DNA of 64,000 bases from Lepus europaeus (lineage: Eukaryota > Chordata > Mammalia > Lagomorpha > Leporidae): assembly GCF_033115175.1 (NCBI RefSeq), contig NC_084830.1:116028709-116092708 (forward strand), written 5' to 3'. The notes beneath the pieces were generated by a model that saw only the letters and a program-made list of their open reading frames with translations, made no database searches and had not been told where the DNA came from. Positions 36,915 through 47,548 of this stretch are shown piece by piece. Made by a program: the position numbers and the translations under genes. Numbering within the stretch: the first letter of the stretch is position 1; each line of letters opens with the position of its first letter.

Positions 36915-37784
36915 GCGCAGTTTGAATTGTGGTGCGACAGAGGAATAGGTGGTGGGATCTCGCTGTGTGTCTGACTAGCCCTTTCTCTGCCTTGCTTGTT
37001 TGAGCTTCTGCAGAATTCGAAATGGCTGGTGGTAAAGCTGCGAAGGACTCCGGAATGGCCAAAACAAAGGTGGTTTCCAGCCGGTGCCGCGGCTCACTCA
37101 CTAGGCTAATCCTCCGCCTTGCGGCGCCAGAACACCGGGTTCTAGTCCCGGTCGGGGCACCGATCCTGTCCCGGTTGCCCCTCTTCCAGGCCAGCTCTCT
37201 GCTGTGGCCAGGGAGTGCAGTGGAGGATGGCCCAAGTGCTTGGGCCCTGCACCCCATGGGAGACCAGAAGCACCTGGCTCCCGCCTTCAGATCAGCGCGG
37301 TGTGCCGGCCGTGGTGGCCATTGGAGGGTGAACCAAAGGCAAAAGGAAGACCTTTCTCTCTCTGTCTCTCTCTCACTGTCCACTCTGCCTGTCAAAAAAA
37401 TAAAATAAATAAAATAAAATAAAAAAGGTTGTTTCCAGCTCGCAGAGAGCCAGCTTGCAGTTCCCGGTGGGCCGCATTCACAGACCCTGAAATCTAGGAC
37501 GACCAGCCACGGACATATGGGCATGACTGCCGCTGTGTACAGCGCTGCCATCCTGGAGTACCTCACCGCAGAGGTACTTGAACTGGCAAGAAAGGCATCA
37601 AAAGACTTAAAGGTAAAGTCATTACCCCAATTAGGGTTTTGATTGAGTTGACTGTTTTTAAAAAACTGTTTGGATTTTAATTGTGATGCAGAATTTATAG
37701 TAACTAACATTTGATTTTGTACAGACATTATTTCCACTCAGGTGGATAAGCTCAATAAAGGTCATCTCCCAAATTTAAAAAAAA
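36915..37784 (+). pseudogene. H2AZ1: Processed pseudogene of histone H2A.Z, split by a SINE
   Basis: The parent encodes the replication-independent H2A variant incorporated into nucleosomes by the SWR1/SRCAP and p400 complexes. The copy has a 5' UTR (36915-37021), an ATG at 37022 opening MAGGKAAKDSGMAKTKVV, a CSINE at 37081-37423, then [14 protein letters not shown] one-base loss gives a TGA near 37485, and the body continues as [20 protein letters not shown] to DLKVK. An internal deletion removes the rest of the coding region (from about residue 77 of 128) and the proximal 3' UTR. The distal 3' UTR, an AATAAA signal (37754-37759) and a poly-A end follow. No introns remain. TSD aaaaatcaagtcaaa lies at 36900-36914 and about 37785-37799. 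AKTK and the 3' UTR favour H2AZ1 over H2AZ2. It cannot make a functional histone. Confidence 0.95.
37081..37423 (+). mobile_element. Youngest-type CSINE inside the H2AZ1 pseudogene
   Basis: Complete GC-rich copy (ccggtgccgcggctcactc head, caccgatcctgtcc variant, AAATAAAAT-type tail). TSD aaaggtggtttccag at 37066-37080 and, with one change, at 37424-37438. The TSD is itself H2AZ1 codon sequence, so this SINE arrived after the retrocopy. Confidence 0.97.
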
Positions 37785-38029
37785 AAAAATCAAGTCAAAA
37801 TACATCAAAGATCTAATTTTAAGATGTGAAAACACAAAGTTGCTGGAAGAAAATGTACAGAAACCACTTCAAGATTGGCGTAAGTGATTTCTTGGATAAC
37901 TCCCTCAAAGCACAGGCAACAAAGCAAAATTAGACAAATGGGATTATATCAAAGGCAAATGGAATTTTTCTATAAAATAATGTTGCTTGTAGATGCTCAT
38001 CACAGTATCAACATTTCATGTGGGCCATG

Positions 38030-38185
38030 CAACAATCGGCAGTAGTACTGTGATTCTCTAAAGCCTGCTAGAAATGAGAATTTCAGAGACCACCCAGACC
38101 TAATGAATTAGAATTTTGATTTTTAAAAAAAATTGTCGATAATATTTTATGCACATTAAATTTTGATAAGCACTGATCTAAATTC
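38030..38185 (-). mobile_element. MER5A-like hAT-Charlie fossil
   Basis: The order gctagaaatgagaatttcag, ccacccagacctaatgaatt, then cacattaaattttgataagc matches the minus orientation of MER5A, an ancient DNA transposon shared by eutherians. It is diverged, with part of the middle AT-rich. Confidence 0.65.
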
Positions 38186-38535
38186 ATTAGGTCAAGGTTA
38201 TGCTTAGAATGAGATAATATAACACTATTCTTAAAAACGTCTCTGATTTCAGACTCAGTAGCTATACTACACAATATGAAAAACATGGTATTTGGTTTCT
38301 GAATGCAAAATGTACAGGCTATTCAGTGCACAGATCCAGAACAAACATTTTCATTCCAAGATTAAGGACGTAGTATAATAAATAAGTGTTAACCATGAGG
38401 CAAGCATGCAGAATCAGGTCCCGTATTTTGTAACATATAGTCTCTCCCATTATTAAGCTAAGAAATCTGGTGAGGAGAAACACAGATTAACTTACAATCT
38501 CCTATATTATGATATGATAATGCAAATTACTGAGT
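38186..38535. other. Unique AT-rich sequence
   Basis: Nothing recognised. Confidence 0.5.
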
Positions 38536-38539
38536 TGGA

Positions 38540-38720
38540 AGTACAGCAAATGATTGAACAGAGTAATGGTAAAATATCCTGGACTTTTAGAGTTACAGAA
38601 GGCTTCCTAAAGGAAGGGACAAGTAATCTGAGAATAGAAAGAGGAAGTCAGTCTGTAAAGAAAGAGGGTAAGAAAAGATGTTTCAGGCAGAAAAAAGCAC
38701 ATGAAAATGATGATAGATTA
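38540..38720 (-). mobile_element. L2-like LINE relic
   Basis: A stretch like gaaggcttcctaaaggaagg followed by ttcaggcagaaaaaagcaca resembles the antisense of the L2 3' region. Ancient and diverged; moderate to low certainty. Confidence 0.45.
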
Positions 38721-39315
38721 ATCTCACTAGTAATGCTTGGATATTACAAATATGTATCCCTGTACAACTTGCAAGCTCTTGAGAGGTAAGTGGAAGCTAA
38801 GTGTGGGAATAAGGACAAAGGTCACACTTTGCATATCTGTTTAGAATCTCAGACAATTGCTCCTCTCTTCTGGGACTAGCTTAAGTAGACTTTTAGGATA
38901 GTATAACTTACTATGCAAATTAAGAATTAACCTCTTTTTAGAAAAGAAAAACTCTTTCCTAATGACCACACATTTGTTCCTTTCTTTAATTTTAAAATAT
39001 TTATTTAGTGGTCTCAACATTGGCTTACTTGTTTTGGTGTTCACATAAATATATCTGTATAAATTAATATTTTGGAATGGTATATTTAATATCCAAGCAC
39101 TTAAAAGAGCTTAAGCAAAAAATATATTTTGATATAATCAGTTTCTTATAAGTAAATTTTCTAATATAGTATTTCTTCAATATGGACTTTTACTGGAATA
39201 TATAAATAATAGACAATAGTCAGAATTGTATGACTGCTAGAAGAACATACCAGTAACCTCTGTCATGAACCTTTAGGTATAATATTTCCCTAAATTTAAA
39301 TGTTATATGTATATA
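38721..39315. other. Unique AT-rich sequence
   Basis: Nothing recognised. Confidence 0.5.
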
Positions 39316-39640
39316 TTTTATAAAGAGTTATTTTATTAAATTGAAAGGCAGAGTTACAGAATGAGAAGGAGAGACAGAGACAAGATGGAAATCTTCCATC
39401 CACTGGTTTACTCCCCAAATGGCTGTAATGGCCAGGCTTGGGCAGGCAGAAGCCGGTAGCTAGCTAGCAGCTTCTTCTAAGTCTCCCATAATGGATTACA
39501 GAGGCCGTCCTCAGCAGCTTTCCCAGAAGCAGTAGGGATGTAGATCAAAAGTGGAAAAGCCAGGATTTGAACTGGTAACCATATGGGATGCCGACATTGC
39601 AGGTGATGGCCTAGCCTACTATACTAGAATGCCAGCCCGA
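39316..39640 (-). mobile_element. CSINE, minus strand
   Basis: Reverse tail and purine-rich segment (39345-39390), reversed body (gctgtaatggccaggcttgg) and head complement ending agaatgccagccc. Moderately old. A (TA)n tract abuts its 5' end. Confidence 0.88.
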
Positions 39641-39644
39641 AAAA

Positions 39645-39646
39645 AA

Positions 39647-39678
<32 letters not shown>

Positions 39679-39685
39679 ATATAAA
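39645..39685. repeat. (AT)n microsatellite
   Basis: Two runs of alternating AT separated by ttt. Confidence 0.92.
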
Positions 39686-39690
39686 TGGTA

Positions 39691-40869
39691 TATCCCTATA
39701 TTTGTTTAATCATTATTCTTAAATTCATTATAAATGATATATGATATATGCAATTTGGTAAATATTTTACAATAAAACAATTAAATAGAAGACAAGTATA
39801 TACGCACTTATCGTAGTTAACTTCATAATAGCAGCTTTTTAAAGAATATGCTAAATATTTAAGTACAACAATTTATTTTCTGAAATTATGGTCATCTTTT
39901 GGAATTGGGGAGAGCAGAGAAATGGTTCCCAATTCTCTTGGTGCTTTTTTCCATCTTCTCCATTTCCTTTTTGAAGGTCCTTGACCTGGCTGGCATTTTA
40001 ATAGTTTATTTTTTTCCTCACCAATTTCTTATTCCCTTGATTGTATCTTTCTTTGTCAACATATAACAGCCAAGCAGAATTGACCAGAAAGCAAAGAATT
40101 TCCCCTGTGGTTGGAGTTTTAAATTTATTTCATTCCAAAATTCAAAATTTTATAAATTCTTGAAGTGGAAGTTAATAGCTAGTATAAACTTTCAGCATGG
40201 AACCACCTCTTGAAACTTTCATGAAGTTGGAAGACAATTTGCACAGGCAGAGCTGTTCAAGTTATCCATTATTATGTGGTATCTTCCTACATAAATACCT
40301 AGTTATTTTTAGTTAATGAATTAATGAGCTACTCCTTGAAATATGATAATTAGCCACTATTTGACTGATAGAAGAAACAAATTCTCTGATGGGAAAATGA
40401 GAGGCTTTCAAGAATTCTAATCCTTTATGCAAAGCGTATTTGAGGCAAATATCACTACCCTGAACGCTTTCCTTGTTAGAGAAAACTGTTTTCAGTTCCA
40501 TCAATCTCAGTCTATTTATTTCGAAATTACTGAGTTAGTAGAGCTGCTGTCTGGTCTCTTGTGTTTAATTTTCACTCGACATCACATACAGAAATCCTAG
40601 CTGCTGACGAAGTGCTGTGTGGTTCCATTTCTGCATCTTCCAGTAGTAGAAAATGAATCTTGCTGTGAAAAATGAAGATTAATTGGCTTCATAATGACTC
40701 TCTCTTGCTGAAGCCAATCTGAATAAACAGGAGAGGAAGAGTATATACATATATGTGTGTGTGTGTGTGTCTGTGTAGGAAAAGTCTAACAAGGACAAAC
40801 ATAAAAATGCCCATGGGTTAATTTGAATAAAACTAAGCCATGATGGTGGTTCCCCCCAAAATTAAACAT
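39691..40869. other. Unique sequence, partly less AT-rich
   Basis: No gene recognised. A short TG run lies at 40755-40772. The part at about 40160-40740 has higher complexity and may be a conserved non-coding block. Confidence 0.45.
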
Positions 40870-41765
40870 AGCAAAATAATATGATTCAGCATTTCCACTT
40901 GAGTATATTTACAAAAAAACTGAAAGCAGGGACTTGAGCAAATATTTACCCTCTCATATTTGTAATATCATAACACGAAACACAAGCACCTACCAGCAGA
41001 TGAGTGAATAACAAAATGCAGTATGTACATACAAAGGAGTATTACTGAGCCTTAAGAAAGGAAAGAAATTCTGGGGCTGGCACTTTGGCATAGCAGGTAA
41101 AGCCACGGCCTGCAGTGACAGCATCCCATATGTACACAGGTTAAAGTCCCAGCTGCTCCACTTCGAATCCAGCTCTCTGCTATGGCCTGGGAAAGCAGTA
41201 AAAGATGGCCCAGCTCTCTGCTATGGCCTGGAAAAGCAATAGAAGATGGTCCAAGTTTTTGGGCCCCTGCACCCACGTGGGAGACCTAGAAGAAGCTCCT
41301 GGCTCCTGACTTTGGATCTGCACAGCTCTGGCATTGTGGCCAACTGGGAAGTGAATCAGTGGATGGAAGACTCTCTCTCTCTCTCTCTCTCTCTTTCTCT
41401 GCCTCTCCTTCTCTCTCTGTGTAACTCTGACTTCAAATAAACAAATCTAAGAAAAAAAAAAAAAGGAAGGAAATTCTGATACTGGCTATGACATGAGTGA
41501 AATTTGAAGGTATTATACCGAATGGAATAAGCTGGTTACAAAAGGACAAATATTATGATTCTGCCTATATAAGAAAGCCATAGAGGAAGAAAATAGATTA
41601 CTTATTACCAGGAGCTAGATAGAGGAGATACTGGGAGGTTGTTAGTACAGAGTTTTCAGTCTGTAAAATGCAGGTTAAGATGGTTGCATAACAATATTAA
41701 TGTACTTTATGGCACTGAATTGTACACTTAAAATGGCTAAAATGCTGTATTTTACCCTTTGCATT
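40870..41765 (+). mobile_element. L1MA-type L1 3' end, split by a SINE
   Basis: The ORF2 end and 3' UTR of an older eutherian L1 are recognisable: acttattaccaggagctaga, then ggttgcataacaatattaat, then ggcactgaattgtacactta. A CSINE interrupts it at 41073-41464. Confidence 0.75.
41073..41464 (+). mobile_element. CSINE with internal 41-bp tandem duplication
   Basis: Complete C-repeat inserted in the L1 end. The body segment cagctctctgctatggcctg and its neighbours are present twice in tandem (41170-41210 and 41211-41251), making this copy longer than usual. Imperfect TSD ggaaagaaattctg / ggaaggaaattctg. Confidence 0.93.
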
Positions 41766-43700
41766 TTTACTACAGTCAAAACAAAAAGATAAACCATGTG
41801 CCCAATGAATCAACTCATGAGCTGAATAACTATGCATTTATTAACCAAATATCTGTTCCTTATTGCAACTGTACAATTCAAAATAAAACCAACCTTCCCA
41901 AATGTTTCATCTTTTTTAAATGTTTAATTTTTAAGTGTGTTTATATTTTATCAAAAGCTCCCAAAGCAGATAAAAATCACCAAAGGATCTGATCATCTCT
42001 TTCAGTAAGCAGGAACTCAGGCTACCACATATTTATTAGCTGTCTTGGAAATAGACAACCTTATCCCAGACTGCTGCTTTTCCTCCCAAGTCATAGCAAC
42101 TTTAAGATTTGGAGAGGCACGATTACGGCCACAAGTGGTGTTTAAATGGTAAATGAGAGGCACAGTTCAAACAGGGAATGGATAAATAGGATGTACCAAG
42201 TTAACTTTTGAATTCTCAATCATTCTCACCCCCTCACTGATAATTACAGGGAACTTCATTATCTTGTTTCTTTTGCAAATATCAACATTAGCTACATAGT
42301 CTCAGGTGTCTGGCAGCATCTTTCCTCTGAATGGTAGCAACCTTCCAAATGGAAACTACATATTCATCATCATTGTAGTCACTTAGAACAGCAGTTTCTG
42401 TGAATTCACACTCTAGCTTAGTTTTCTCTCCGGGCATTGACGTCACATCAATTTTTCTATCTGGGGGAAATCCTGGTATTTCTGATTCTTGGAGTTTTGA
42501 AGTAAGAAATTTGTGGAAATTATAATGACAATTACTGTTAAGTATGTGGCAATTTTGTCACTTATCTACTTGGGGAAGGGAGTCATTGTATATTTTAAAT
42601 AACTATATTCTTAGTGAATAATAAATGTGTTTAGGATTAAAATTTCTGAGCAGCATCTATGTAATCAAACAATGAATATTTACTTACTTTTCTCTTTAAA
42701 GTAGCAAAACTGTCCACCTCTTGAATAACTATGAACAAGTTGCCAGAAGTCCAATTTCCTTTCTCCCCTTTCAGTTTCCAGAAATTGTTACACACCACTG
42801 CTTCTTGTTTAATAGTGTGACATCTTGAGACAAGCTTAACACTGACTCTCTTGAAGATGGTCATTGATCCAGCAGCTTCTGCCTTCTTAGTAAATCAAAC
42901 TCAATGTAGTTCTCCCTTACTACACCTTCTTTCAATTTACTTTAACACTTTCCAGAAATTTCCAGTGCCTTTCTTAGTGAGAAATCTTATAAATACCAAT
43001 ATACAAGGTAGGAATACTTATAAGGTTTGAGAGTCTCGGTGAATTAAACTCTAGGTCCTTGGACCTAAGGTGATCCCATTGCTTAAGAGCAAGACAGTTT
43101 TATTTATACCATATTTTTTTTTCCAAAGTGAGGGATAATTATATAAAATAACTGCTTTTTTTTTTTAAGCAAATGAAATGTGCTAGGTACTGTGCTACAC
43201 CCTTTAAAAGCCCCATCTAGTATAGTGCCCAAAACAAATTTAGGGCACACAGAGCATGTCATTAAGCTAAATAGAATCACATACAAGAAAAGGTGAGTCT
43301 GTTTTCAGTGTGTTTCCAACACTGATTAAATCAAAGCGAAAATAGCAATTTGCCACTAGTCTATTTTTAACACATCTTTAACTGTTGGTGATCTTCCCTT
43401 CTAAGAGATAGAGAAGCAACAATAAGCAGAGCTGATGGCAATGTCCAGCTGGGTCTTGATCACACAACTGATTGGTATATACTTTTACTGTGTTTATGTT
43501 CAGTGACACAGGTGTAAACAAACTGAGATAGAAACAGTCACAGTGAAGATAAATATGAATTAATCTATGATCTAGAGAATTCAGGTAAGACACAAGGAAA
43601 AAAGTAGTACAAAAATATTTAAAGTAAGTGAAGCATGGTATTAGAGAGTAATGTAAAAATTATAACCATGAGGACTGATTCAAAACAGCTATGATGGGGT
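41766..43700. other. Unique sequence, 1.9 kb
   Basis: No gene supported. A minus-strand frame open from about 42560 to 42290 has no recognisable domain. Confidence 0.5.
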
Positions 43701-43704
43701 AGGA

Positions 43705-43860
43705 TGTCTGTTGATTCAACGTGTATTACTGAGAACATGGCATATGCCAAGCACAGCATACAACACTGGGTGAAAAGAATATGATGTGCACTATGTCTGA
43801 CTCCACGAAACTTACCACTTCTCGGGGAAGAGGGGCATTAAGTACAATAGTATGGAATGA
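43705..43860 (-). mobile_element. L2-like LINE relic
   Basis: catatgccaagcacagcata followed by a gaaacttaccacttctcggg-like stretch resembles antisense L2 3' sequence. Ancient and diverged. Confidence 0.45.
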
Positions 43861-43879
43861 CTTTTCCTAAAGAAACAAA

Positions 43880-44185
43880 TCGAAGAGTTGGCATTTTGTA
43901 TAGCCCACATTGGATACATGCATCACATATCAGTGTCTATGTTTGAGTACCAATTCCACTACTGATTGCAGCTTTCTGCTGCTAATATGCACCTAAGAAG
44001 GCAACAGGTGATAGTTCAAATGGTTGGGTTGTTCCCACTCAGGGGAGACATAGATTGTGTTGCTGGCTTCTGGTTTCATCCTAAACCAGCCTTGGCCATT
44101 ATTGGGCATCTGGAGAGTGAATCAGTGGTTGGAAGCTCTCCCTCTCTCTCTGAGCCTGTCTCTCAAATAAAGTAACAGCAACAAA
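43880..44185 (+). mobile_element. Old CSINE
   Basis: A diverged C-repeat with recognisable head (ttggcattttgtatagccc), body (gctggcttctggtttcatcc), CT-rich segment and a short tail (tctcaaataaagtaacagc). Confidence 0.8.
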
Positions 44186-44334
44186 ATAGCATTCAGAGGG
44201 CATGCATTGCATTTTAGGAATTGTACATCCAATTACATTCACAGTTACAGAAACAGACAAAATGAGATAAACCCACAACAGCAACCAAGCACTTATTTGG
44301 CTGTCTCCTTAATCAACAATGTTTTTTCCTGCTT

Positions 44335-44465
44335 GACTTCAGGTAAATTTTCAGACCTGAGACTCAGATCCCTTGTCATTAGGGTTGTTGAGGATTAAAG
44401 TACCTGTGCACACAAAATGCACCTGGCACATCTGATCAATGCTCAATGAAAGATAACTGCCCTTA
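44335..44465 (+). mobile_element. MIR relic (3' half)
   Basis: agggttgttgaggattaaag followed by caatgctcaatgaaagataa matches the core-to-3' end of the ancient tRNA-derived SINE MIR. Confidence 0.65.
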
Positions 44466-44819
44466 TTTATATGAATCTACAATGTGACAGTGTTAGGTGA
44501 CTGCCATAAAACTGATATGTATGGTCTGTCTCATAAAAAGGAGATGGAAAACAATGCAAAGTAGAAGATACAAAATCCATGAGACTAAGGAAGCTACGAT
44601 GAACAGTCAGGCACAGCAGGAGCAATAGCTGTAAATTGTAATTATTTCACATATTCATGAATGAAATGACTTATAGCTGAATGCTAGAATAAGCATCAAA
44701 TCTATGTGTATTTTTCTCTTATAGCATTAAGTATTGAGCATTTGTTCACTAATAAGCAGATGGGTATAAGAAGAACTATATTAGGAACATATTAGGATCA
44801 TGTTCCATTGAGGAACGTA
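44466..44819. other. Unique AT-rich sequence
   Basis: Nothing recognised. Confidence 0.5.
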
Positions 44820-44900
44820 TTTGGCATAGTAGTTAGATGCTATTTGGGACACTCAAATTCCATAAGAGAGTGCATTGTTTTCCTGCTGATGCACTCTATC
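44820..44900 (+). mobile_element. CSINE 5' fragment
   Basis: ttggcatagtagttagatgc plus the gggacactcaaattccat region resembles an old C-repeat head only; the body is missing. Confidence 0.5.
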
Positions 44901-45079
44901 TGACATTCAATTATTACAAAACTTTTTTAGTTTTATATCAAAAATCACATAATTGTTCATATCAATTGTATTTTTAATATTCAACCAGGTAAATTTTGTG
45001 AAAATCAAAACACTGGAAACTACTAAAGATATTTGTTATCTAGTCATTAAATTCAAATATTATCTCAAAGCACCCAAGG

Positions 45080-45150
45080 GTGGACATTTTGTGAACCAGT
45101 AAGTGGTGAATCATCTCTCTCTCTTTACCTTTCATATAAAAATTTAAATT
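45080..45150 (+). mobile_element. CSINE 3' fragment
   Basis: gtgaaccagtaagtggtgaa followed by a CT run and a short AT tail matches the 3' third of a C-repeat. The 5' part is absent. Confidence 0.65.
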
Positions 45151-45162
45151 AAAATATCAGTG

Positions 45163-45488
45163 ACCGGCACTGTGATATAGTGGGTAACCCTGCCACCTGC
45201 AGGGCCGGCATCCCATATGGGTGCCAGTTCGAGTCCCAGCTGCTCCATTTCCAATCCAGCTCTCTGCTATGAGCTGCAAAAGCAGTAGAAGATGGCCCAA
45301 GTCCCTTGGGCCCCTGCACCCTCATGGGAGAGCTGGAAGAAGCTCCTGGCTCCTGGCTTTGGATTGCTACAGCTCCAGCCACTTAGGCAATCCGTGGAGT
45401 GAACCATTGGATAAAACACACTCTCTCTCTGCCTCCACCTCTTGTAACTCTGCTTTCAAATAAATGAATAAATCTTTAAAAAAATTTT
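45163..45488 (+). mobile_element. CSINE, first of a head-to-tail pair
   Basis: Complete C-repeat (accggcactgtgatatagtg head, AAATAAATGAATAAATC tail). The next copy begins a few bases downstream. Confidence 0.94.
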
Positions 45489-45492
45489 TAGT

Positions 45493-45823
45493 GGCCAGCG
45501 CTGTGGTGTAGCAGGTAAAGCCACCTCCTGCAGTGTCGGCATCCCATATAGGCATCAGTTCCAGTCCTGGCTGCTCCACTTCCCATCCAGCTCTCTGCTA
45601 TGGCCTGGGAAAGCAGTAGAAGATGACCCTAGTTTTTGGACCCCTGCACCCATGTGGGAGACCAGGAATAAGCTCTTGGCTTCAGATCAGCGCAGCTCCA
45701 GGCATTGTGGTCAATTGGGGGAGTGAACCAGCGGATGGAAGACCTCTTTCTCTCTCTGCCTTTCCTCTTCTCTCTGTGTAACTCTGACTTTCAAATAAAC
45801 AAATAAATCTTAAAAAAAAATAA
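45493..45823 (+). mobile_element. CSINE, second of a head-to-tail pair
   Basis: Complete C-repeat (ggccagcgctgtggtgtagc head, AAATAAACAAATAAATC tail), beginning a few bases after the tail of the previous copy. Confidence 0.94.
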
Positions 45824-45894
45824 AAATCAGATCTTATTGTGGCTCCCTTTTCCTTATTGCAGATTTAAGGTTTGCCCTACTGGGCCACTAATTC

Positions 45895-46247
45895 TTTTTT
45901 TAAAGATAGATAGAATTATTTATTTATTTATTTAAAAGGTTGATGGAGCAGGAGCAGAGAAGGGAGATGGAGACAGAGAAAGAGAATCTTCCACTCACTA
46001 GTTCATTTACAAAATGCTTGCAAATAATTAGAACCAGGCCATGCTGAAACCAAGAACCAAGGACTCCACCTGGGTCTCCCGTGTAGGCGGCAGGAAACCA
46101 AGACCTGGGCATCATTCACTGTCTTCTCCGGGGCTTTAGCAGGAAGCTGAATTGGAAGCCAAGAAGCCATGACCCAAACCTGTACTCTGATATGGCATGC
46201 TGGAGTACCAAGCGGTCACTTAACCTGCTGTATCATATTATCTGCTC
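45895..46247 (-). mobile_element. CSINE, minus strand, diverged
   Basis: T-run and reverse tail (45895-45940, tttatttatttatttaaaag), purine-rich segment and reversed body (gaaaccaagaaccaaggact) to the head complement near 46230. Old. Confidence 0.85.
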
Positions 46248-46945
46248 CTGGGTAACTAGTTCTTAAATATACACATGATATTACAAAGTAACATGAAGAA
46301 GAATATATCTTAGATCCTTTACTGTATTTGACACTAATGCCCAGCAAATCTTCTACAAGTCTTAATATCTGTAATTTAAAAATAGAATCTACAGGGAGAT
46401 ATGTATTGTTTGGCTTACTGCAGTTCATTCAAGGTTAACCAGAGTGTTATTTCTTAAATATTTTTAATGAACATTTTCTGCCATACTAGATTTGGTATGC
46501 CAAACAAAATGAATTTTTTCTTACATTCTATTGGGTTTTTTTCCTCACTATTAGTGAACAACATAAAACAATTAAGAAATGAATTATATAGGTGAATGAA
46601 TTGAATATGTAGTTGTAGGAGACCTGGGTTGAAGCAGTTTATTTCTTAGCTTGTCAAATATTGTTTTAAATAGTGTAAGTATTTCTTAGTTCAGGTCCTA
46701 ATATTTCTTTCCCTTGACCCAAAAAGGAAAGAAAACATTAAAGATTTTATTCCATTTCTGAATTGAAGAGGCAATCTAGCAGCCATAGTTTAGATATGCA
46801 AGCAAGACAGTCCTCAGTAATTCTCACCAACTTAAGAGTGTAAGGGAAAACTATTTTTAACTTAGACCTACTGGTAATGGCTGAATGTTTTCTATACAAC
46901 GTATGATAGCTGCAGTTTCTCAACCTTTCACAACTTCCCAGAGAC
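46248..46945. other. Unique AT-rich sequence
   Basis: Nothing recognised. Confidence 0.5.
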
Positions 46946-46949
46946 AGCA

Positions 46950-47125
46950 GACTGCACCCAGAAGAAGCCGGAAGAAGCTGGAAGAAACTCCTGGCTTCCG
47001 GCTTTGGCTTGGCCTAGCCCTGGACATTGCAGCCCTCTGGGGGAGTGACCCAGTGGACGGAAGAGCTCTTTCTGTCTCTCCCTCTGTCTCTCTGCCTTTC
47101 AAATAAATAAAATAAATCTTAATTT
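46950..47125 (+). mobile_element. 5'-truncated CSINE
   Basis: The 3' half of a C-repeat only (gaaactcctggcttccggct, gacattgcagccctctgggg, CT run, caaataaataaaataaatc). The head and first half are missing. Confidence 0.85.
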
Positions 47126-47234
47126 TTTTTTGAAATTTTAAGTTCTCCCACCCTAAGCTTCGTCCATTCCTTTAAAAGACTCTATCATTAACTATGATAG
47201 ATAAAAGACATCTTCTCTTGAAAGGGAAGCTGTT

Positions 47235-47548
47235 GGGGCCAGCACTGTGGCATAGCGGGTAGAGCCGTCGGCAGTGCCGGCATCCCACAGGGTACCTGTT
47301 TGAGTCCCGGCTGCTCCACTTCCAATCCAGCTCTCTACTAAGGCCTGGGAAAGCTGTAGAAAGTGACCCAAGTCCTTAGGCCCCTGCACCTGTGTGGAGC
47401 ATCCAGAAGGGGCTCCTGACACCTGGCTTTGGATCGGCACAGCTCCGGCCATTGTGGTCAACTGGGGATTGAAAAAGCGGAAGGACAACCTCTCTCTGCC
47501 TCTCCTTCTCTCTGACTTTCAAATAATTAAAATAAATCTTTAAAAAAA
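47235..47548 (+). mobile_element. CSINE, full length
   Basis: Complete C-repeat (ggggccagcactgtggcata head, caaataattaaaataaatc tail). It has a few small deletions in the head and CT segment. Confidence 0.94.

Larger units (their letters stand above)
35276..37985 (+). mobile_element. L1 ORF2 fossil carrying nested insertions
   Basis: The reverse transcriptase part reads DWDLSQRCKGGS near 35360 and VISIDVEKTSDKIQHHLM near 35457-35510; the FADD position reads FANG near 35773. The C-terminal ORF2 part occupies 36298-36899 and resumes at 37785 to about 37985. A CSINE (35951) and an H2AZ1 retrocopy (36915) interrupt it. It is heavily decayed and lacks a clear L1 3' end. Confidence 0.88.

Noticed and set aside
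36910..37737. A 275-codon minus-strand open frame
   Set aside because: It runs antisense through the H2AZ1 pseudogene and the CSINE inside it, joining unrelated layers. It has no recognisable domain.
42290..42560. Minus-strand open stretch of about 85-90 codons with ordinary amino-acid composition
   Set aside because: It has no recognisable domain, no convincing splice sites and no start near its beginning. Open stretches of this length are expected by chance many times in 64 kb over six frames.
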